NCBI GenBank assembly: GCA_035938395.1
Contig: DASZGY010000148.1
Coordinates: forward strand, 1-49,720
Length of the DNA: 49,720 nt
Source of the DNA: JALZAA01 sp035938395
Lineage (GTDB): Bacteria; Actinomycetota; Acidimicrobiia; IMCC26256; JACDBD01
Reading direction: 5' to 3'
Numbering within the stretch: position 1 is the first letter of the stretch; each line of letters opens with the position of its first letter. The position numbers were made by a program, and so were the translations under genes. This document shows, in pieces, positions 24,763 through 32,146 of this stretch. The notes below the pieces were generated by a model. That model did no database searches. It was not told the DNA's origin and was given only the letters and a program-made list of their open reading frames with translations.

Positions 24763-24796
24763 GCGCGTTCCCTGACATGCGTATCAGGGAACGCGC
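24763..24796. promoter_or_regulatory. 34-bp inverted repeat with type A operator core, copy 2 (SMP-30/UGSC intergenic region)
   Basis: Perfect 13-bp arms, GCGCGTTCCCTGA (24763-24775) and TCAGGGAACGCGC (24784-24796), flank CATGCGTA. The central 14 bases TGACATGCGTATCA (24773-24786) match the type A operator. It occupies the middle of the 81-base divergent region 24748-24828, between the SMP-30 and selenoprotein promoters. TACGAT at 24798-24803 is a possible -10 box for the selenoprotein gene. In RNA it could also form a hairpin, but its position between two divergent starts favours a DNA operator. Confidence 0.65.
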
Positions 24797-24828
24797 CTAC
24801 GATCGCTCGCACCGAGAGGAGGTGGGAA

Positions 24829-25368
24829 GTGGCACGAATCACGGTTCTCGACCCGACCGCGGCGCCCCCCGACGTCGATCCCGACCCGGGACCCGACGCC
24901 GGCGATTTCGCCGGCCGCATCGTGGGGATCCGCTCCGATCGCACGTGGCCGTCGTTCGAGTGGGTGCTCGACGAGTGGACGCGCGAGCTGACCGCCGCCG
25001 GCGCAAAGGTGCAGCCGTGGCGCGCGGGCAACCGGATCGGCGACGACGGTGTCCGGACGTTCGCCGAGCTCGACGACTTCGCGACCGACGTCGATATCGC
25101 CGTCGTCGGCCTCGGCAACTGAGGCTCCTGTACCTCCTGGAGCGTGCACGACACCGTCACGGTGGCCTCCCGGGGGAAGACGGCGGTCGTCGTCGTAACA
25201 GCGGAGTTCGAGCATCTGGCGCACACCATGGCCGCCAACGCGGGGCGGGCGGGTTTGCGCGTCCACGTGCTGCCGTACCCGCTCGAGTCGCGGCCCGAGG
25301 CCGAGGTGCGCGAGATCGCGCGCGAGCACTGGCCCCGCCTGCTCGAGACGCTCGGAGTGGGGAAGTAG
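24829..25368 (+). CDS. UGSC-family selenoprotein with an in-frame UGA (selenocysteine 98)
   Basis: Read through one TGA (25120-25122) this is a 179-residue protein starting at the GTG at 24829, preceded by GAGAGGAGGTG. Residues 1-97 begin MARITVLDPTAAPP and contain GRIVGIRSDRTWPSFEWV and DVDIAVVGLGN; then TGA; then GSCTSWSVHDTVT and AVVVVTAEFEHLAHTMAAN, ending LLETLGVGK. The TGA falls exactly at U of the U-G-S-C motif for which the UGSC (seleno)protein family is named; Cys homologues have C there. Both halves are conserved-type sequence in one frame, with no frameshift. U98 and C101 form a redox pair. Candidate hairpins follow the UGA. The redox substrate is unknown. The next gene starts 4 bases downstream. 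An automatic annotation would split it or call it a pseudogene. Confidence 0.88.
25123..25165 (+). other. candidate bacterial SECIS region after the UGA codon
   Basis: Two hairpins can be drawn directly after the UGA. The first has arms GCTCC (25124-25128) and GGAGC (25139-25143) around a 10-base loop starting TG, but the loop is only 6 bases from the UGA. The second has arms CACCG (25152-25156) and CGGTG (25160-25164) around TCA, at a distance closer to that of known bacterial SECIS loops but without a loop G. Which, if either, binds SelB cannot be judged by eye. Confidence 0.3.
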
Positions 25369-25372
25369 CGAG

Positions 25373-26470
25373 ATGAGCCACGAGCACAGCGAGATCGCGG
25401 GGCGGGTCGACTGCGGCCCCGAGGGGTGCGAGCTCGACTGGCTGACGAGCGCCCGCCTCGAGGTGGACGACGATCCCGTCGCCTTCCAGAAGCTCGCCAC
25501 CGACGCCGGCTGGGGCGACGGCCTCCCGCTCGTCCCGCCGACCGAGGAGCGTGTCCGCGAGCACCTCGTGGCGTCGGGCCGGTTCCCGGACGAATGCCTG
25601 GCCGAGCTCCCGCCTCGCAACGGCCGTTGCACGGTCGAGAAGATCGCGGTGAACGCGGTGTTGGCCGGCGCGCCGGCGGAGTCGATGCCTTTGCTGAGCA
25701 CGGCGATCGACGCGATGGCCGACCCTGTGTTCAACCTGTTCGCGTTGAACACGACCACGTCGTGCGTCGTGCCGGGCGTGTTCGTGAACGGCCCGGCGCG
25801 CCACACGCTGTCGATCCCGTTCGACGCCGGCTGCTTCGGCGGTGCCGCCGGGCCCGCGCCGGCCATCGGCCGGGCGCTGCGCCTGGTGATGCGCAACGTC
25901 GGCGGTCAGGTCGTCGGCGTCACCTCGAAGAGCGTGTTCGGGCAACCGGGCCGGGTTGCGGGCATCGTCGTCGGAGAGTGGGAGGAGCGTTCGCCGTGGA
26001 CGCCGCTGGCCGAGCGGCGCGGCGTCGGCGGGAGCGCGGTCACGGTGCACGGGTGCACCGGGACGATCGACGTCGCCGACATCGTCGCCGACAACGGCCG
26101 GGACCTGGTCGAGATCATCGGCACGTCACTGGCGTTCCCCGGCACGAACGCGTTCATCGGCGCCCACCACGGAGCCGAGATCCTCGTCTGCCTCGCGCCG
26201 CCGTGGGCCGACCTCATCGCCAAGGCGTACCCGGACGTCGAGGACGTCCAGGAGCGGCTCTGGGCGCACGCAGCCCTGCCCGTCGACCGATGGCCCGCGC
26301 CCCACCGGGAGAAGGCAGCCGAGAACGGCCGGGTCGACGAGGACGGTCGGGTGCACCTGGTTGCGAGCCCCGAGGACATGTTGGTCATGGTGTGCGGCGG
26401 CCTCGGGAACCTGCACGCGCTCGCCCTGCACAGCTTCGGTCCGACCCGCGCGGTCACACGCCCGTTCTGA
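25373..26470 (+). CDS. uncharacterised cysteine-containing protein, partner of the UGSC selenoprotein
   Basis: A 365-residue soluble protein I do not recognise. The N-terminus has a CxxxxC pair (VDCGPEGCELDWL), then WGDGLPLVPPTEERV; the middle has FNLFALNTTTSCVVPGVFVNGP and FDAGCFGGAAGPAPAIGRALRL; later VTVHGCTGTIDVADI and a histidine-containing GAHHGAEILVCLAPPW. It has no signal peptide or membrane helix. The start ATG is 4 bases after the selenoprotein stop, so the two are co-expressed and probably work together, for example as a substrate-binding or catalytic partner of the Sec redox centre (inference). Several conserved-looking Cys and a WGDGLPLVPPT motif would serve as search queries. 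Confidence 0.75.
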   Translation: MSHEHSEIAGRVDCGPEGCELDWLTSARLEVDDDPVAFQKLATDAGWGDGLPLVPPTEERVREHLVASGRFPDECLAELPPRNGRCTVEKIAVNAVLAGAPAESMPLLSTAIDAMADPVFNLFALNTTTSCVVPGVFVNGPARHTLSIPFDAGCFGGAAGPAPAIGRALRLVMRNVGGQVVGVTSKSVFGQPGRVAGIVVGEWEERSPWTPLAERRGVGGSAVTVHGCTGTIDVADIVADNGRDLVEIIGTSLAFPGTNAFIGAHHGAEILVCLAPPWADLIAKAYPDVEDVQERLWAHAALPVDRWPAPHREKAAENGRVDEDGRVHLVASPEDMLVMVCGGLGNLHALALHSFGPTRAVTRPF

Positions 26471-26484
26471 CGTAGGTTTCGCGC

Positions 26485-27405
26485 GTGGCGGTGCGTGTCA
26501 TCAACCAGCTCGGACCGAAGGCCGCGGAGGCGATGCAAGCCGCGGTGCCCGACATCGAGGTCATCGACGCCGGCGCCGACCCCCTGCCGTCCGACCTGCG
26601 CGCCGACGTCCTCTTCGGTGGGTGGGGGCCCAACACCCTCGAGCACGCGCAGCGTGTCGGGTGGGTGCACCTCGCCGGCACCGGCATCGACAGCTTCCCG
26701 CGCGAGCTGTTCGATGGACGGACGGTGACGAACGCACGCGGCGCATCGGCGATCCCGATCGCGGAGTTCGTGCTGGCGGGCATGCTCGCCTTCGAGAAGC
26801 ATCTGCCCGAGACGTGGATCGAAGAGCCGCCGGAACACTGGAACTTCGCTCCGCTGGGCTGGCTCAACACGCGCACCCTCGGCCTGGTTGGGCTGGGCGG
26901 CATCGGCGTGGCGATCGCCGTGCGGGCGCTGCCGTTCGGCATGAAGGTCCGAGCGCTGCGGCGTCGCCCCGAGCCGAGCCCGCTCGAAGGCGTCGAGGTG
27001 GTCGGCTCTCTCGAGGAGCTCCTGCCCGAGGCGGACCATCTGGTGCTCGCGGCTCCGGCGACGCCGCGTACGCGCCACCTCATCAACGCCGAGTCGCTCG
27101 CGCTCGTCAAGCCGGGTGTGCATCTCGTCAACATCGCCCGCGGCGCGCTCGTCGACCAGGATGCGCTCCGCGTTGCACTCGACGACGGTCGCGTCGCGAT
27201 GGCCACGCTCGACACGGTCGACCCGGAACCGTTACCCGAAGGGCATTGGCTCTACTCACACCCGAAGGTGCGGCTCAGCGCGCACGTCTCGTGGGCGTCA
27301 CCCGCCGGCATGGACCGCACGCTCGAGATCTTCCTCGACAACCTCCGCCGGTACGCCGCCGGCGAGCAGGTGCTCCACGTCGTCGACGCCGACGAGGGCT
27401 ACTAG
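26485..27405 (+). CDS. D-isomer-specific 2-hydroxyacid dehydrogenase (NAD-binding)
   Basis: A 306-residue dehydrogenase from a GTG at 26485. The NAD-binding Rossmann motif is GLVGLGGIGVAIAVRA near residue 133, followed by the family signatures HLVNIARGALVDQDAL (catalytic Arg region is just upstream in RTRHL) and the C-terminal LSAHVSWASP, where His is the catalytic acid/base. It reduces a 2-oxoacid or oxidises a 2-hydroxyacid; the substrate is not evident. Fourteen bases separate it from the preceding gene, so it is probably the third member of the selenoprotein operon. Confidence 0.9.
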   Translation: MAVRVINQLGPKAAEAMQAAVPDIEVIDAGADPLPSDLRADVLFGGWGPNTLEHAQRVGWVHLAGTGIDSFPRELFDGRTVTNARGASAIPIAEFVLAGMLAFEKHLPETWIEEPPEHWNFAPLGWLNTRTLGLVGLGGIGVAIAVRALPFGMKVRALRRRPEPSPLEGVEVVGSLEELLPEADHLVLAAPATPRTRHLINAESLALVKPGVHLVNIARGALVDQDALRVALDDGRVAMATLDTVDPEPLPEGHWLYSHPKVRLSAHVSWASPAGMDRTLEIFLDNLRRYAAGEQVLHVVDADEGY

Positions 27406-27408
27406 GGA

Positions 27409-27966
27409 GTGGCCCGGCTGATCTATTCGGCGATCACGTCGCTCGACGGCTATGTCGCAGATGAGAGCGGCGAGTTCGGCTGGGCCGAGCCGGACGAGCA
27501 GGTACACGCGTTCGTGAACGACCTCATGCGGTCGATCGGCACGCACCTGTACGGGCGCCGCATGTACGAGACGATGGTCGCCTGGGAGACGATGGACACC
27601 ACCGGGCAGTCGCGCATCATGCAGGACTTCGCCGCGCTCTGGCGTGCGGCGGACAAGGTCGTGTACTCGAGAACGCTCGAAACGGCATCGAGCGCCAAGA
27701 CACGGATCGAACGGGACTTCGACGCCGACGCGGTCCGCCGGCTGAAGGCGTCAGCCGAACACGACCTGCTCGTCGGTGGCCCGGGGGTCGCCGCCCACGC
27801 CTTCGAAGCCGGATTGGTCGACGAGTGCCACCTGTTCGTCGTGCCGTTCCTCGTGGGTGGAGGCACGAGATCGCTCCCCGCCAGGGTGCGCGAGCCCCTC
27901 GACCTCCTGGACGAGCGCCGTTTCGACGCCGGCGTCGTGCACCTCCATTACCGCATCAGGACCTGA
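27409..27966 (+). CDS. dihydrofolate reductase family protein (RibD C-terminal-like)
   Basis: A 185-residue protein starting with GTG three bases after the dehydrogenase stop. It has the reductase fold signatures LIYSAITSLDGYVAD at the N-terminus, GTHLYGRRMYETMV near residue 46, and LLVGGPGVAAHAFEAGLVDECHLFVVPFLVGGG, as in the pyrimidine reductase domain of RibD and many stand-alone paralogues. It probably binds NAD(P)H; it is unlikely to be the housekeeping DHFR. Last gene of the plus-strand operon; it converges on the nitroreductase gene with one base between stops. Confidence 0.88.
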   Translation: MARLIYSAITSLDGYVADESGEFGWAEPDEQVHAFVNDLMRSIGTHLYGRRMYETMVAWETMDTTGQSRIMQDFAALWRAADKVVYSRTLETASSAKTRIERDFDADAVRRLKASAEHDLLVGGPGVAAHAFEAGLVDECHLFVVPFLVGGGTRSLPARVREPLDLLDERRFDAGVVHLHYRIRT

Positions 27967-27967
27967 G

Positions 27968-28576
27968 CTACCGCCAGGGCTCGCCGTAGCGCCCGCGGAA
28001 CGTCTTCTCGGCGACCGGGGCGCGGCGCGGTGGGCCGAGTTGCTTCGCCGGCCGGCCGAGCGGCACGACGCCGAGCGGTCGCACGTGCTCGGGGAGAGCG
28101 AGCAATGACCGCAGCTCGTCGCCGAAGACGGTGGTGATCGTGGTCAGGGCGGAGCCCAGCCCGAGCGCGTGCGCGGCGAGCAGCAAGTTCTGCACCGCGG
28201 GCCAGACCGACGACTCGAGCACGGCCTCGACGCATCGCGACGCGTCGCCGCAGACCACGACGAGGACGGGCGCGTCGGCGATCCCGCCCGTCGCGCCCGC
28301 TTCGACCTTTGCGAACACCTCCGGGCTCAGCCGCGGCCGTGAGAAGTCGCGCCCGCCTCCTTCCCACGCTTGCCGGTTGAGCTCGCCGATTCGTCCCCGT
28401 GCCGTGTCGTCACGCACGACGACGAACACCCACGGCTGCGTGTTCTCGGCGCTGGGCGCGTACGTCGCGGCTTCGAGCACCCTCTCGACGAGGTCGTCGG
28501 GAAGGGGGTCGGCCGTGAATGCCCGGTGCGCGCGCTGCGTTCGGACGACGGCGAAGAAGTCGGGTGACTCGGTCAC
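27968..28576 (-). CDS. nitroreductase family protein (FMN-dependent)
   Basis: A 202-residue flavoprotein. The GTG start at 28576 overlaps the preceding gene's stop as GTGA. Features: FFAVVRTQRAHRAFTADPLPDDLVERVLEAA (FMN phosphate-binding region with the Arg pair), ATYAPSAENTQPWVFVVV near residue 40, and AVQNLLLAAHALGLGSALTTI, all typical of the nitroreductase/BluB superfamily. Reactions in the family include quinone and nitro reduction and dehydrogenations; the substrate is unknown. Last gene of the dodecin-led operon, consistent with a flavin-linked theme. Confidence 0.9.
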   Translation of the reverse strand: MTESPDFFAVVRTQRAHRAFTADPLPDDLVERVLEAATYAPSAENTQPWVFVVVRDDTARGRIGELNRQAWEGGGRDFSRPRLSPEVFAKVEAGATGGIADAPVLVVVCGDASRCVEAVLESSVWPAVQNLLLAAHALGLGSALTTITTVFGDELRSLLALPEHVRPLGVVPLGRPAKQLGPPRRAPVAEKTFRGRYGEPWR

Positions 28577-29217
28577 GCCGACCGCTCGCCGAGCCGACGG
28601 AACGTGTTGACGTACATGATCCGCAGCTCGGGCGTGTTCGCCCACCCGTCCCATCCCGCCGTCCCGGGCTCGCCGATCCGCTCGGAGACCAACGGTGTCA
28701 TGGTCCGGAACGCCCGCTCGGGCTCCTCCGTATCCATCTCGTAGAGGTGCATGAACCGGGGGTCGCCGCCGGTCACGTTCTCGTACGGGGTGATCATCGA
28801 GTAGCCGGGGACGCCGGCCTCGGCGATGTGGCGGATGTGCACGAAGTCGGCCCAGTCGCGGAGCGCCTGCGACTGGTCCGGCTGCCGCGGGCTGATGAGC
28901 ACGAGCATGAGTCCGAGGGTCGGGCGGCCGGTGAGGCACCCCTGGCCGGGGCGAGCCGTGCGCCGGAAGTGGTGGCCGGCGACGCCGACGGGCGTCGACG
29001 GGGCGGTGAACCCGCCGTCGACCTCGTACACGCCGAGCAGCGTGAACTCGGGGAGCTTGCGAGGGAGATCCGCACGATCCCGGCACGCGTTCTCCCACCA
29101 CGTGGCGCGCGCGACATTGCCGTCCGCAAGCACCTCGCCCACCCGCGTCGCCGCGTATTCACCGCCGGGCGTGTCGCACATCTCGAGGTACAGGAACGGC
29201 GTCTCGCGGTCCTCCAC
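28573..29217 (-). CDS. uncharacterised protein, possibly dimeric alpha/beta-barrel
   Basis: A 214-residue soluble protein. Two halves look alike in layout: PFLYLEMCDTPGGEYAATRV early and the later block DWADFVHIRHIAEAGVPGYSMITPYE followed by PRFMHLYEMDTEEPERAFRTMTP. The second resembles EthD/ABM-type dimeric alpha-beta barrels, where a strand-helix-strand holds a small molecule. No catalytic motif can be named. It lies between the DUF6282 gene (10 bases) and the nitroreductase gene (4-base overlap), so it belongs to their pathway. Start is the GTG at 29217. Confidence 0.7.
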   Translation of the reverse strand: MEDRETPFLYLEMCDTPGGEYAATRVGEVLADGNVARATWWENACRDRADLPRKLPEFTLLGVYEVDGGFTAPSTPVGVAGHHFRRTARPGQGCLTGRPTLGLMLVLISPRQPDQSQALRDWADFVHIRHIAEAGVPGYSMITPYENVTGGDPRFMHLYEMDTEEPERAFRTMTPLVSERIGEPGTAGWDGWANTPELRIMYVNTFRRLGERSA

Positions 29218-29227
29218 GGCGGTGATC

Positions 29228-30094
29228 CTACGTGGCGAATTCGGGCGCGAGACCGAGGAGCGCGCACGGGTTGTCGCATGCCATACGACGAATCGCGCGT
29301 TCGTCGAGACCCTCTGCGAGCAGCGAGTCGGCGAAGTCCTGGAAGCCCGGCGCGGGACGCACGTTCGCCTTCTGCCCGTAATCGGTGGCCAGGGTGCACC
29401 GTTCGGCGCCGATCGTGCGGGCCGCGCGCGCGATCTCGCCTGGAGAACGCGTTGCCAGTGTGCCGAGACAAGTCAGCGCGCACAGTTCGATCGTGGCGCC
29501 GAGGTCGGCGAGCTCGATGCATTGCTCGACGGTGAGGTTCGGTCCGGCCAGCTCCTCCATCGCGTGCGTGACGAGCACCTTGCCGCGCCGCCCGAACGCC
29601 TTCGCCACCTCGAGGTGCTCGGGCCAGGTCACGTGCCCGGTGGCGAGAACGGCATCGTGCGCGACGACGAGGTCGAGCACCGCGTGCGTATCGGGTGACA
29701 ACGAGCCGTCGTCGTCGACGACCGACAGTCCAGGGCCGGGGATTCCGAGCTGCTCACCGATCCCGTTGAGCTGGTCCTGCCGGCTGGTGAGGGTCGGCAG
29801 CCAGACGATCTTGGCGCCGATGCGCAGGGCCGTCTCGACCGCGGCCGGGTTCACGCCGCCGACCTCGCGGTCGCAGCAGATGCCGCCGAACACGCGCACT
29901 CCGTCCACGACCCGGTCGACGATGGCGGCGAGCGCGGCCGTCGGGTAGTCGTGCGACTTCAGGACGACGGCAGCGTGACGTGCGGCGGCGGCGTCACGTG
30001 CCGCGTCGAGCGCGTCGACGGACCGCTCGCGGTGCGCGTCGGGCCCGAAATGGCAGTGCAGGTCGGCCGCGCCGGTGAGATCGATCGTGGCCAT
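29228..30094 (-). CDS. DUF6282-type metal-dependent hydrolase (amidohydrolase-like TIM barrel)
   Basis: A 288-residue protein. The N-terminal LTGAADLHCHFGPDAHRERS gives the HxH metal motif of the amidohydrolase superfamily. AVVLKSHDYPTAALA and GICCDREVGGVNP follow, then TGHVTWPEHLEVAKAFG and VLVTHAMEELAG with further His ligands, and ERCTLATDYGQKANVRPAPGF with the catalytic Asp. The family is annotated only as a putative hydrolase. It starts one base after the dodecin stop, so the two are translationally coupled. Confidence 0.85.
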   Translation of the reverse strand: MATIDLTGAADLHCHFGPDAHRERSVDALDAARDAAAARHAAVVLKSHDYPTAALAAIVDRVVDGVRVFGGICCDREVGGVNPAAVETALRIGAKIVWLPTLTSRQDQLNGIGEQLGIPGPGLSVVDDDGSLSPDTHAVLDLVVAHDAVLATGHVTWPEHLEVAKAFGRRGKVLVTHAMEELAGPNLTVEQCIELADLGATIELCALTCLGTLATRSPGEIARAARTIGAERCTLATDYGQKANVRPAPGFQDFADSLLAEGLDERAIRRMACDNPCALLGLAPEFAT

Positions 30095-30095
30095 C

Positions 30096-30314
30096 TCAGT
30101 CGTCGAGGCGGAAGCCGATCTTCATCGAGACCTGGAAGTGCCCGACCTCGCCGTTGTCGATCCACCCCCGGATCTCGGTCACCTCGAACCAGTCGAGGTT
30201 GCGCAGCGTCTCGCCGGCGCGTGAGACCCCGTTGCGGACGGCCTGCTGAAGGCTGTCGGTCGAGGTCCCGACGACCTCGGTCACGCGGTACGTGTGGTCT
30301 GGGTGAGTGGGCAT
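30096..30314 (-). CDS. dodecin family flavin-binding protein
   Basis: A 72-residue protein starting at the ATG at 30314 (GGGAGG four bases upstream); an open frame to 30350 adds 12 unlikely residues. Dodecins form hollow dodecamers that store flavins or CoA and protect them. The family pattern is visible: YRVTEVVGTSTDSLQQAVRN, then AGETLRNLDWFEVTEIRGWI (Trp stacking on the flavin) and GHFQVSMKIGFRLDD. It is the first gene of a minus-strand operon that ends with a flavin-dependent nitroreductase, and its promoter region holds a type A operator. Confidence 0.95.
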   Translation of the reverse strand: MPTHPDHTYRVTEVVGTSTDSLQQAVRNGVSRAGETLRNLDWFEVTEIRGWIDNGEVGHFQVSMKIGFRLDD

Positions 30315-30360
30315 CCAGCCTCCCGGCAGCGAGTCGACGGAAACGCACACGCTACTAACG

Positions 30361-30374
30361 TGACTCGCATGTCA
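30361..30374. promoter_or_regulatory. operator-like site, type A copy 3 (dodecin/acyl-CoA ligase intergenic region)
   Basis: On the minus strand TGACATGCGAGTCA; the flanking TTCC just 5' is also shared with the inverted repeat at 24763-24796. It lies in the 77-base divergent region 30315-30391, 46 bases from the dodecin start and 17 bases from the acyl-CoA ligase start, so a bound repressor could silence both operons. Confidence 0.55.
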
Positions 30375-30391
30375 GGAATGGGACCGGAGCC

Positions 30392-32146
30392 ATGACGCGC
30401 CGGGCGGCTCCGCCGCCGGGCCAGGCGCCGATGCCGGCGCTGAACGCGGCCGCACTGCTGCGTCGAAACGCGACCGACGCCGCCATTCGCGACCGGCCGG
30501 CGGTGAAGTTCGGCGACCGCGTTTGGACGCACGGCGAGTACGTCGACGAGGCGCGGCGCTGGGCCCAGCTCTTTCTCGCCCGCGCCCCAATAGGCCGGGC
30601 GTTGCACGTGGGTGTGTTGCTCGACAACACGCCCGATTATCTCTTCGCGCTCGGCGGCGCCGCGCTGACAGGTGCAGCGGTCGTCGGGCTCAACCACACC
30701 CGGCGCGACGCGGCACTCCTGCACGACATCGAGCACACGCACGTGGGGTTGATCGTGACCGAGCCGCGCCACGCGCCGCTGCTCGAGCCGATCATGGGAC
30801 GCCTGCCGACCGAGGCCGACAATCTGCTCGTCTCCGGCCGCTTCGTCGACGGCGGCGACCCGGCGCCGAGTGTGGGCAAGCCGCTCGAGGATGCGCTCGC
30901 CGGCGTCACCGCTGCGGATCCCGGGCTCGATCCGGACCCCGACACGCTGTGGGGGCTCATCTTCACGTCCGGCACGTCCGCCGCGCCCAAGGCCGTCATC
31001 TGCAGCCAGCGCAGGTTCATGGTCACGGGCAACCGGATGGGCATGATCATGGACCTCGGGCCCGACGACGTCGGCTACGTGTGCATGCCCCTCTTCCACT
31101 CGAACGCGTTGATGGTCGGTTGGGCGCCCTCGATCGTGTACGGGGCGTCGGTGGGATTGGGCCGCCGTTTCAGCGTCTCACGGTGGCTCGCCGACGTCCG
31201 GCGCTACGGCTCGACGTATTTCAACTACACGGGGAAGCCGCTCGCGTACCTCCTGGGGACGCCCGAGCTCCCGGACGACGCCGACAACCCGCTCCGGGTC
31301 GCATTCGGCAACGAGGGTTCACCCGAGGTGGTCGAAGCGTTCTCGCGTCGGTTCGGCGTGGAGGTCATCGACGCATACGGAGCGACCGAGGGCGGCGTGG
31401 CCGTCGATCGCGACGCCGCGGAACGCGCCGGCGCGCTCGGGAAGGTCGTGCCCGCGGTCAAGGTCGTCGACGACGATGGCAAGGAACGGCCGCGCGCCCG
31501 CTTCGACGGCGACGGCCGGCTCCTCAACGCCGACGAATGCGTCGGCGAGATCGTCAACACCGCCGGTGCCGGCCCCTTCGAGGGCTACTACAACAACGTC
31601 GAGGCGAACGAGCGGACGCTTCGTTTCGGCTGGTACTGGACGGGCGACCTCGGGTACCTGGACGACGACGGCTATCTGTACTTCGCCGGACGCAACGCCG
31701 ACTGGCTGCGCGTCGACGGCGAGAACTTCCCTGCCGGGCCGATCGAGTCGGCGTTGAGCCGCCACCCCGACGTGGTGCTCGCAAGCGTGTACGGGGTGCC
31801 CGACGACCAGGCCGGGGATCAGGTCATGGCCGGGCTCGTGCTCCGCGACGGCGCGGTGTTCGATCCCGCCGCCTTCGCGGCGTGGATCGACGCCCGGGAC
31901 GGCATCGGTCCGAAGTGGCGGCCGCGCTACGTGCGCATCCTGCACGACCCACCGACCACCGGGACCAACAAGATCGTCAAGCGCAGCCTCGTCCACCAGA
32001 AGTGGCGCGCCGACGAGGTCGGCGGCGACCCCGTATATGTGCGCGCCCGTGGTGAGTCGGCCTACCGCGGGTTCACTGCCGAGGACGAGCGCGAGTTGCA
32101 CGCGTCGTTCGTGCGCTACAAGCGCGACCGGTTCTGGGACCTGTAG
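30392..32146 (+). CDS. AMP-dependent acyl-CoA synthetase/ligase
   Basis: A 584-residue adenylating enzyme that activates a carboxylic acid to its CoA thioester with ATP. The P-loop-like motif is WGLIFTSGTSAAPKAVICS near residue 194; YGATEGG near 333 is the adenine-binding region; YWTGDLGYLDDDGYLYFAGR contains the hinge Asp; and the C-terminal domain ends with a catalytic Lys in GTNKIVKRSLVHQKW. Chain-length specificity is not deducible. GGAGCC precedes the ATG. Its TAG stop overlaps the acyl-CoA dehydrogenase start by one base, so activation and first oxidation are coupled. Confidence 0.93.
   Translation: MTRRAAPPPGQAPMPALNAAALLRRNATDAAIRDRPAVKFGDRVWTHGEYVDEARRWAQLFLARAPIGRALHVGVLLDNTPDYLFALGGAALTGAAVVGLNHTRRDAALLHDIEHTHVGLIVTEPRHAPLLEPIMGRLPTEADNLLVSGRFVDGGDPAPSVGKPLEDALAGVTAADPGLDPDPDTLWGLIFTSGTSAAPKAVICSQRRFMVTGNRMGMIMDLGPDDVGYVCMPLFHSNALMVGWAPSIVYGASVGLGRRFSVSRWLADVRRYGSTYFNYTGKPLAYLLGTPELPDDADNPLRVAFGNEGSPEVVEAFSRRFGVEVIDAYGATEGGVAVDRDAAERAGALGKVVPAVKVVDDDGKERPRARFDGDGRLLNADECVGEIVNTAGAGPFEGYYNNVEANERTLRFGWYWTGDLGYLDDDGYLYFAGRNADWLRVDGENFPAGPIESALSRHPDVVLASVYGVPDDQAGDQVMAGLVLRDGAVFDPAAFAAWIDARDGIGPKWRPRYVRILHDPPTTGTNKIVKRSLVHQKWRADEVGGDPVYVRARGESAYRGFTAEDERELHASFVRYKRDRFWDL

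Noticed and set aside
24829..25122. Treating the TGA at 25120-25122 as a genuine stop giving a 97-residue protein plus a separate gene from 25144
   Set aside because: The downstream part has no ribosome binding site of its own, is in the same frame, and completes a U-G-S-C motif; read-through explains both halves.
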